Assembly: GCA_012031955.1 (NCBI GenBank)
Contig: JAAURZ010000222.1
Span: 1 to 5,273, forward strand
Origin: Bacteroidia bacterium
GTDB taxonomy: Bacteria > Bacteroidota > Bacteroidia > Cytophagales > Cyclobacteriaceae
Direction: 5' to 3'
DNA: 5,273 nt
In this document: piece after piece, positions 1 to 5,273 of the stretch
Position numbering within the stretch: the stretch's first letter is position 1
Layout of the letters: the number at the start of each line of letters is the position of its first letter
Program-made: the position numbers and the translations under genes
The notes under the pieces: model-generated
Told to the model about the DNA's origin: nothing
The model's database searches: none
Seen by the model: only the letters and a program-made list of their open reading frames with translations

Positions 1-2818
1 GATCGGTCAGGTCTTTGAATTCTTCCAGCGGACTGAAGGCGAGGGTGCTGTAGAACTCGAAATCGCCTTTCATGGTGTTCCAGAACTTAGCTTTTTCACG
101 CTCGCTCAGTGCTGCAAAGTACACGTTAATAAACTCTTCGTAGTTGCCCAGCGACTCTTCGATAAGCGACTTGGAGTCTTTGTAGTTCTTCTGCATGTAG
201 TACACCTTCGCAAGCTTCGACTGGATTTTCACATACTCGGGGTGCTTGGTGCTGAAATTGGTTTTGTACAAAGCCCGCGACTGTTTGTAGAAGTCGGCAG
301 CCTTGTCATAATTTTTCAGTTGATAGTACACGTCGCCGGTGAGTGTGTAAATACTGGCAAGGTTGATGTTGTTCTTCGAGCCGGCTTTCGCTTTCCATAT
401 ATTTTCAGAAACCGTAAGCGAGTTGAATGCGAGGTCGTATTTTTTTTGTGAAATGTACAGCACCGCAATGTCTTTGAGTATCTCTGCAAATTGCGGATTG
501 TCCTTACCGAGTTTTGTGGAGATGATGTCGCGCGCCTCCGTCATCAGTCTTTCTACACCGTCTTTACGATCGCCTTTGTGGAATTTCACCAGCGCCAGCC
601 GCGACAGCGTTCGCGCCACTTCGATGTGGTTGCGACCGAATTGCTTTTCCTGGCTGGAGATGGCACGCGTAAAATTGTCTTCCGCTTTGTCGTAGTCGCC
701 CAGTGTGTATTGTATTTCGCCCAGCAACTTTTGCGTTGAAGCTGTCTTGGTTGAATTCTCGCCGTATACACTACGTGCCAGGTCGTGCACCCTGAGTGCG
801 ACTTTGTCGGCCGCCGTATAGTCGCCGCGCGCCAGCAGGAGGTTGCCTTTATTCACCAGCGGGTCCACAAGACGCAGGGTGTTTCTTCCGTAAAGACTCT
901 CGTATTCGGCGATGAGCCCATCCAGCAGCTTGTCGGTTTCGGCATAGCGGCCAAGTTGTATGAACAACGCCGACAGTTCTTCAGCTGTAGACAAGTCGCT
1001 GCTCAACGGTACCTTGGAACGTCTTATAATTTTTCGTGTGCGATCAAGATTGCGCTCTGCTTCATCGAACAAACCCAGCAGGCCGTAGAGTCGTGCCTGT
1101 GTTTCAAGCGCGTCGATGTAAGCCGGTTTGTACTCAGCATATTCCTGGTTGTGTTTCAGGTCGATGATCTCGATGGCTTTAGCCACGTCTTTTTCAGCCG
1201 CTTCATAGTCGCCGACCTTTATTTCCAGTTTGGCTACGTTGTTGAGTTCGATACCGAAGAGAATGTCGTCGTTCTGGTACTTGGAGTTTGCCGCGTCCTT
1301 CGCCTGCTTCAGCATCTGGGCAGCTTTGGCGTACTTGTCTTTCAACTCATACAATTTGGCCATGTGGTTGAGGATGTCGATCAGGTCTTTGTGCTGTTCG
1401 CCAATTTCTTTTGTGAGCACACCGGCGAAACTCTCGTCGTATATTTTCTCGGCCTCGTCGAGCTTGTTGGTGTAGTCGAGGTAGAAGTTGGCGAGGTACA
1501 CGCGCGCGAGGTGGTATTCGGGCGAATTTTCTCCGCAGAGTTCCTTCTTCACGTCGGCGAGTTGGTTCAGGTAGCTCTCGGCGTTGGTGAGCCTTTTTTC
1601 GGCGATGGCGATTTCATACAGGAACTTGAGCACACGCACCGTGGTCTTATAATTCTTGGGTAGACGATTTGGCTGTAAGTATGTTGTGCGCTACGTTCTC
1701 GAGGTCTTTTGTTTTTTCACGGCTGATGCGCGCGTTGAACTCGACAGCCTGCATGTTGATGCGGTGCAAACTCGTTTTAGGAAAATATTTGTCGAGCACC
1801 TTCTGGTATTCCAGTTTCGTGTTCAGGTAGCGCGCCCGGTTTTCTTCGCGGAACAATTCTTCGAGGTAGGCGAGATACAGTTCATGCGCGAGCGCATTGT
1901 TGGGATTGGTCTTCTTTTTCAGATCATTGAGTAGTCTCCCAAGTTGCAAGTCGCTCTGGTTGAGGTTGCCACGGTTTTCTGTCCACGTCTTCACAAAAAT
2001 GAAATGGCCGTATTCTTCGACTGTGTTCGTTTCGCCCAGGTAGCGCGTCTTTCCGCGCAGCCAGCTATCCATCGCTTGGTGGGCTACGTCGGCAGTTTCG
2101 GCGTCGCCTCCGATGATGGAGATGCGGCCCTTCACACCGTAGGCCCATACCCGCAAGGCAAGCAGCTTGGCATAGTCGCCATAGCGGGTAGGCAGTTCTT
2201 CTTCCGGCACGCGGCGGCTCTTGATGGCGCTATCTTCCACGTAGGTTTCCTTTTCAACGGCGCGGCCTGAAAGTACTTTTCAAACTCATTGAGAATGTCC
2301 AGCGCGCTGTTGCAGAAGCCCTGGCCGATCATGGCTTCAGCTTCCACCAAGGCAATACGGCCCTTGAGCACGTCAGTCATTTGCGATGCGTTTTCAAGCA
2401 CCTCTCGTGCCTGGTTGATGTATTGCCGGCTCAGCCGGTAGTTGCCATATTCGTTGTAAATCTCTGCTACGCCAATCAGTGTGTTGGCCTGCGTAAGAAT
2501 GTGGTCTTCTCCTTGCTGGCTTGCGCTGATTGCATTCGCCAGGCTTTCTTCAAAGCCGCTGAGCACGCCTCGGGCGAGGGCAATCCTGGCTTCGCGCAAG
2601 TAGTAGTCTGGCAGGTAGGGGTTGTTGGCACCGAGTTTAGAACTCGCTTTAGCCTTGAAGCGGTTCAGGTATTTAACAGCCTTGTCGTAGCTGCCGGCAT
2701 TGTAATACTTGTCTGATTTTTTCAGGTCCTTCAGGATCTTTTGCGCCTGCACCGGGGTAACGCCCAATATCACGCACACGAGAGCCATTAGCAGGGTGTA
2801 CCGGATTGCTTTGGTCAT
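1..2818 (-). CDS. Exported TPR-repeat protein, probably TPR-CHAT; two compensating frameshifts; 3' end outside window
   Basis: The ATG at 2818 opens a protein of at least 939 residues that runs off the left edge. Residues 1-25 form a signal peptide with a VQA-Q cleavage site, so the protein should leave the cytoplasm. The rest is almost wholly helical tetratricopeptide repeats, typically protein-binding scaffolds, with at least ten regular units from about residue 390 to 890. Residues 899-928 include LSEREKAKFWNTMKGD, which resembles the helical lead-in to C-terminal CHAT (caspase-like) domains in bacterial TPR proteins; the domain itself would lie outside the window. As given, three pieces in two frames carry the protein: 2818 to about 2267, about 2266 to 1669, and about 1667 to 1. 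The junctions need one base added and one removed, so the original frame returns. Read singly, the first piece ends at 2132 after 228 residues with an atypical tail, and the second ends at 1647. The gene lies 118 bases after mutB on the same strand and may have its own promoter. The substrate or partner is unknown. TPR identity is firm; CHAT is inferred. Confidence 0.85.
140..1651 (-). repeat. Array of 42-45-residue TPR units in the protein
   Basis: Using residue numbers of the restored frame, the loops between helical units recur at about residues 429 (CGEN), 473 (IGEQ), 515, 557, 602, 644 (YGRN), 686 (YGEN), 728 (FGRN), 771 (LGKDN), 813 (AGSKN) and 856 (FSTKH). The spacing is 42 to 45 residues throughout. 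Each unit has the TPR pattern of small and aromatic residues, for example LLGEIQYTLGDYDKAEDNF and LTGDVYYQLKNYDKAADFY. The period and the loop glycine resemble the kinesin-light-chain type (TPR_12) rather than the 34-residue classical type. The repeats are seen in the protein only; the DNA is not a tandem repeat. Helical segments before residue 390 are less regular. Confidence 0.85.
1647..1690 (-). other. Second frameshift site in the TPR gene (one base extra)
   Basis: The middle frame reads ENVAHNILTAK and then stops at TAA 1649-1647. The frame used by the rest of the gene is closed upstream by TAG at 1693-1691, so the switch lies between these two points. Dropping one A from the AAA at 1670-1668 gives NILTANRLPKNYKTTVRVLK, which continues into the regular TPR array. 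This +1 change exactly cancels the earlier -1 change, so the gene returns to the frame of its start codon. Confidence 0.75.
2240..2279 (-). other. First frameshift site in the TPR gene (one base missing)
   Basis: The upstream frame reads LNEFEKYFQ and then degenerates into a basic, tryptophan- and cysteine-containing tail that stops at 2132. The downstream frame is closed by TGA at 2282-2280, so the switch must fall after that. Adding one G at the GG pair at 2266-2267 gives KYFQGRAVEKETYVEDSAIK, which flows smoothly into the next piece. The same product would arise from a -1 slip, but no slippery heptamer is present. A sequencing or assembly deletion, or a real mutation, is more likely. Confidence 0.75.
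2744..2818 (-). other. Signal peptide of the TPR protein
   Basis: The first 25 residues have a short basic start (MTKAIR), a hydrophobic core of about 14 residues (YTLLMALVCVILGV), then TPVQA followed by Q26. This is a standard signal peptidase I layout with A25 at position -1 and V23 at -3. There is no lipobox cysteine at the cleavage site; C15 lies inside the hydrophobic core. The mature protein would therefore be periplasmic or secreted and not a lipoprotein. Confidence 0.85.
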
Positions 2819-2896
2819 AACAGGGTTATTTACGTTGGGACTCTAAAACTAATCAATTCAGGACGAAATGTCGACCGCATCTTGATGGAGTGATAG

Positions 2897-2913
2897 CGGT
2901 TTCACCGAAACCG
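2897..2913 (-). terminator. Hairpin downstream of mutB, possible weak terminator
   Basis: A perfect 7-bp inverted repeat (CGGTTTC, 3-base loop, GAAACCG) lies 23 bases past the mutB stop, in the 118-base gap before the TPR gene. On the transcribed strand it is followed by CTATCACTCC and not by a run of T, so it is not a canonical Rho-independent terminator. It could slow polymerase, protect the 3' end of the mutAB transcript, or mean nothing. The rest of the gap (2819-2936) holds no ORF and no clear promoter. Confidence 0.3.
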
Positions 2914-2936
2914 GCGAGGGGGGAAGCAGGGTATGT

Positions 2937-5060
2937 TTAGGGCTCAATGAGCCTGTTCAAAATGGTTTTGGCGGCTTCTGTCAGCACGGTGCCGGGGCCA
3001 AAGATGAAAGCGACGCCCTTGTTGTACAGGTAGTCGTGGTCTTGCGCGGGTATCACCCCGCCGGCGACTACCATAATGTCGGGTCGACCGATTTTCTTGA
3101 GCGCGTCTATGAGCGCGGGCACCAACGTCTTGTGTCCACCTGCGAGGCTTGAGGCCCCCACCACATGCACATCATTTTCAGCGGCCTGCGTGGCCACTTC
3201 TTCGGGAGTCTGAAACAGCGGACCGATATCGACATCAAATCCAAAGTCGGCAAAGCCGGTGGCAATTACTTTGGCGCCGCGGTCGTGACCGTCTTGCCCC
3301 ATCTTGGCAACCAGGATGCGCGGCCGACGGCCGTCGAGTTCGGCAAAATGGTCTGCAAGCTTCCGCACGGCTTTCAGGGACTCGTTGTCTTTCATCTCTC
3401 CCGAATATACGCCGGAGATCGATTTGATGGTCGCTTTGTAGCGCCCGAATTGTTGCTCCATGGCGGTGGAGATTTCACCTAGCGTCGCGCGTTGGCGTGC
3501 GGCGCTCACAGCCAGCGCAAGCAGGTTGCCGTTGCCCGTTGCTGCCGCATCCGACAGCTTTGCAAGCGACGCTTGCACGGCTGGTTCGTCGCGGGTCGCG
3601 CGCAGTTGGGCGAGTCGCTCCACTTGTTCCGTGCGTACAGCCTGGTTGTCAACTTCAAGAATGTCGAAGTCAGGCTTCTCAGATACGGTGTATTTGTTCA
3701 CGCCTACAATTATCTCGCGCCCTGCGTCGATGCGAGCCTGCTTGGCTGCCGCCGCCTGTTCGATACGCATTTTCGGAATTCCGCTTTCGATGGCTTTTGT
3801 CATGCCCCCGAGTTGTTCCACCTCTTGTATGAGCGCCCAGGCTTTTTCGGCAAGCTGGCCCGTGAGGCTTTCCACATAATACGATCCGCCGAAGGGATCA
3901 ACCACGGTGGTAAGGCCCGTTTGCTTTTCGATAAACAACTGCGTGTTGCGAGCGATGCGCGCAGAGAAGTCCGTAGGCAGCGCAATGGCTTCATCCAGCG
4001 CGTTGGTGTGCAGCGATTGTGTATGGCCGATCACGGCGGCCATTGCTTCAATGGTGGTGCGGGCTACGTTGTTGTATGGATCTTGTTCGGTGAGGCTCCA
4101 TCCGGAAGTTTGGCAGTGCGTGCGCAACGCCATCGACTTTTCGTTTCGAGGGTTAAATGATTTCACGATGGCAGCCCACAGCATACGCGCAGCGCGCATC
4201 TTGGCGATCTCCATGAAGAAGTTCATGCCGATGCCCCAGAAGAACGACAAACGCGGCGCGAAGTCGTCGATCGCGATGCCTGCCTTCAGTCCGGTGCGAA
4301 TGTATTCGAGACCATCTGCCAGCGTGTAGGCAAGCTCAAGTTGCGCAGGCGCGCCCGCTTCGTGCATGTGGTAGCCGCTGATGCTGATGGTGTTGAACTT
4401 GGGCATATGCTTCGACGTGTACGCAAAAATATCGGCGACAATGCGCATTGAAGGTTCCGGCGGATAGATGTAGGTGTTGCGTACCATGAACTCCTTCAGA
4501 ATGTCGTTCTGAATAGTGCCGGTTAGCTGGTCCGGCTTCACTCCCTGTTCTTCCGCTGCCACGATGTAGAAGGCCATGATGGGGATCACAGCGCCGTTCA
4601 TCGTCATCGACACGGATGTTTTGTCGAGCGGGATTTCGTCGAACAAAATCTTCATGTCGAGCACCGAGTCGATGGCAACGCCTGCTTTGCCCACATCGCC
4701 CGCCACGCGTGGATGGTCGGAGTCGTAGCCGCGGTGGGTGGGCAAGTCGAAAGCTACCGACAGGCCGCGCTGCCCTGCTGCCAGGTTCTTCTTGTAAAAC
4801 GCGTTGGAAGCCCTGGCGGTAGAAAAGCCCGCATACTGGCGTATCGTCCACGGCCGAGTGGCATACATGGTGGCGTAAGGACCTCGCAGGTAGGGCGGTA
4901 TGCCGGCAGTGAAGCCAAGATGATGCAGCCCCTCCAGGTCGTGACGCGTGTAGGACGGCTTTATGTCCAGCGTTTCGGCGCTGGTCCACGAAGGTTTGGC
5001 GGCTGGGCCGACAGTGCTTCGCACGCGGCGGATATCGACGGCTTTGAAGTCGGGGTTCAT
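2937..5060 (-). CDS. mutB: Methylmalonyl-CoA mutase large (catalytic) subunit
   Basis: This 707-residue cytoplasmic enzyme interconverts (R)-methylmalonyl-CoA and succinyl-CoA by adenosylcobalamin radical chemistry. It serves propionyl-CoA breakdown or, in reverse, propionate formation. The substrate-binding TIM barrel spans about residues 40-480. It carries [14 protein letters not shown] (Y76 matches the active-site Tyr89 of Propionibacterium MutB), [11 protein letters not shown] (R194 matches Arg207) and [11 protein letters not shown] (H231 matches His244). A linker leads to the B12-binding domain, about residues 578-706. Its DxHxxG motif is D590-G-H592-D-R-G595, where H592 is the expected lower cobalt ligand. 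It is followed by ASSLAGGH (637-643) and the VVAGGVIP glycine motif (664-671). Length is close to the 728 residues of the Propionibacterium enzyme and no key residue is missing. The start is the ATG that overlaps the mutA stop; no Shine-Dalgarno is visible, as is usual in Bacteroidota. The stop is TAA. The motif order and the small subunit upstream exclude isobutyryl-CoA or ethylmalonyl-CoA mutase as better calls. Confidence 0.97.
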   Translation of the reverse strand: MNPDFKAVDIRRVRSTVGPAAKPSWTSAETLDIKPSYTRHDLEGLHHLGFTAGIPPYLRGPYATMYATRPWTIRQYAGFSTARASNAFYKKNLAAGQRGLSVAFDLPTHRGYDSDHPRVAGDVGKAGVAIDSVLDMKILFDEIPLDKTSVSMTMNGAVIPIMAFYIVAAEEQGVKPDQLTGTIQNDILKEFMVRNTYIYPPEPSMRIVADIFAYTSKHMPKFNTISISGYHMHEAGAPAQLELAYTLADGLEYIRTGLKAGIAIDDFAPRLSFFWGIGMNFFMEIAKMRAARMLWAAIVKSFNPRNEKSMALRTHCQTSGWSLTEQDPYNNVARTTIEAMAAVIGHTQSLHTNALDEAIALPTDFSARIARNTQLFIEKQTGLTTVVDPFGGSYYVESLTGQLAEKAWALIQEVEQLGGMTKAIESGIPKMRIEQAAAAKQARIDAGREIIVGVNKYTVSEKPDFDILEVDNQAVRTEQVERLAQLRATRDEPAVQASLAKLSDAAATGNGNLLALAVSAARQRATLGEISTAMEQQFGRYKATIKSISGVYSGEMKDNESLKAVRKLADHFAELDGRRPRILVAKMGQDGHDRGAKVIATGFADFGFDVDIGPLFQTPEEVATQAAENDVHVVGASSLAGGHKTLVPALIDALKKIGRPDIMVVAGGVIPAQDHDYLYNKGVAFIFGPGTVLTEAAKTILNRLIEP
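5057..5060 (-). other. ATGA stop/start overlap of mutA and mutB
   Basis: The TGA stop of mutA (5059-5057) lies inside the ATGA that also gives the mutB start codon (5060-5058). This arrangement indicates one transcript and suggests translational coupling, which would help make the two subunits in equal amounts. No purine-rich ribosome-binding sequence precedes the mutB ATG, so re-initiation by ribosomes leaving mutA is a plausible way for mutB to be translated. The overlap is seen directly; coupling is inferred. Confidence 0.9.
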
Positions 5061-5273
5061 GACGAAACGTGGTTTAGCAGCAAGTTCCAGGCGGCAACAG
5101 TCAGGTCGTCCACCATCGCATCCAGCGCGTAGGCGCCTGCCAGCGGGTCGGCCACTTTATCGAAATGCGATTCTTCGCGCAACAAGTTGGAGACGTTGAC
5201 GCGCGAAATGCGGGCTGACGGTGTCGACCCATGCCGTGAGGTCGGGGAATACCGAAGCGCATCTGCGCCACCG
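5057..5273 (-). CDS. mutA: Methylmalonyl-CoA mutase small subunit, 3' end (partial)
   Basis: Only the last 71 codons are present, ending in TGA at 5059-5057; the gene starts beyond the right edge. The visible protein contains [20 protein letters not shown], then [12 protein letters not shown] and a helix ending NLLLNHVSS. This matches the late barrel region of the mutase family; the large subunit has the equivalents [14 protein letters not shown] and [14 protein letters not shown]. In the family the small subunit pairs with MutB as a heterodimer and lacks catalytic and B12-binding activity. The 4-base overlap with mutB strongly supports the assignment. The protein stops at the helix that in MutB reads [12 protein letters not shown], so no C-terminal B12-like domain follows, unlike the roughly 640-residue MutA of Propionibacterium. 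Bacteroidota are thought to carry short forms of this kind (recollection, not checked). The first 20 or so visible residues, after GGADALR, fit the family poorly. MutA is the best reading; a truncated paralogue is less likely. Confidence 0.85.
   Translation of the reverse strand, partial: GGADALRYSPTSRHGSTPSARISRVNVSNLLREESHFDKVADPLAGAYALDAMVDDLTVAAWNLLLNHVSS

Noticed and set aside
785..1663. A 292-codon open frame on the plus strand, with shorter companions at 1230-1475, 1656-1934 and 1944-2270.
   Set aside because: It lies antisense to the TPR gene. Its protein is rich in F, V and L with no domain pattern, as expected from the complement of helical, charged TPR codons. The minus strand gives a regular 42-45-residue repeat over the same bases.
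2240..2282. Programmed -1 ribosomal frameshifting as the cause of the first frame change in the TPR gene.
   Set aside because: No slippery heptamer of the X XXY YYZ type is seen at the junction, and a second, opposite shift near 1668 would also have to be programmed. Two indels are simpler.
2843..2868. A possible Bacteroidota-type promoter for the TPR gene: TAGTTTTA at 2851-2844 resembling the -7 box TAnnTTTG, with TTTC at 2868-2865 as a -33 box.
   Set aside because: Both elements have a mismatch, and the spacing of 17 bases between their first bases looks shorter than usual for this promoter class. A promoter somewhere in the gap is plausible but not supported well enough to annotate.
3492..4160. 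Plus-strand open frames antisense to mutB (also 3460-3879, 3907-4329 and 4713-5132).
   Set aside because: All lie opposite conserved mutB codons and show low-complexity, arginine-, serine- or alanine-rich products. GC-rich coding sequence commonly yields such antisense frames.
4336..4989. A 217-codon minus-strand open frame within mutB.
   Set aside because: It is an out-of-frame shadow of mutB; its product is rich in R, H, S and C with no recognisable pattern, while mutB matches its family along its full length.

Overview
The window is a minus-strand stretch of a moderately GC-rich bacterial chromosome. It most resembles a member of the Bacteroidota, perhaps Cytophagales- or Chitinophaga-like. 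This rests on three things: a two-subunit methylmalonyl-CoA mutase whose small subunit seems to lack the usual C-terminal domain, no Shine-Dalgarno sequence at the visible starts, and a large exported TPR protein of a type common in that phylum. The assignment is inferred; no rRNA or other marker is present.

Layout, in the direction of transcription (right to left). From 5273 to 5057 is the 3' end of mutA, the small subunit of adenosylcobalamin-dependent methylmalonyl-CoA mutase, cut by the window edge. It overlaps by 4 bases (ATGA) with mutB (5060-2937), the complete 707-residue catalytic large subunit with substrate-barrel and B12-binding domains. A 118-base gap follows, holding a 7-bp hairpin. 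Then comes one long gene (2818 to beyond position 1) for an exported tetratricopeptide-repeat protein. It has a signal peptide, at least ten repeats of 42-45 residues, and, at the window edge, a segment like the one that precedes CHAT (caspase-like) domains in TPR-CHAT proteins.

The TPR gene is not open in a single frame as given. Its reading frame moves near 2266 and moves back near 1668, and the two shifts cancel exactly. Protein-like sequence continues on both sides of each switch. Two compensating one-base errors, or two real indels, are the simplest reading, so the gene should be read as one protein of more than 939 residues and not as three ORFs.

mutA and mutB together interconvert (R)-methylmalonyl-CoA and succinyl-CoA, linking propionyl-CoA metabolism to the citric acid cycle. 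The TPR gene has the same orientation but no evident functional link to the mutase. No RNA gene, mobile element, CRISPR array or gene on the plus strand could be supported; the long plus-strand ORFs are shadows of the minus-strand genes. Apart from the 118-base gap the window is coding throughout. The mutase genes are ordinary; the TPR gene is the part worth a second look.
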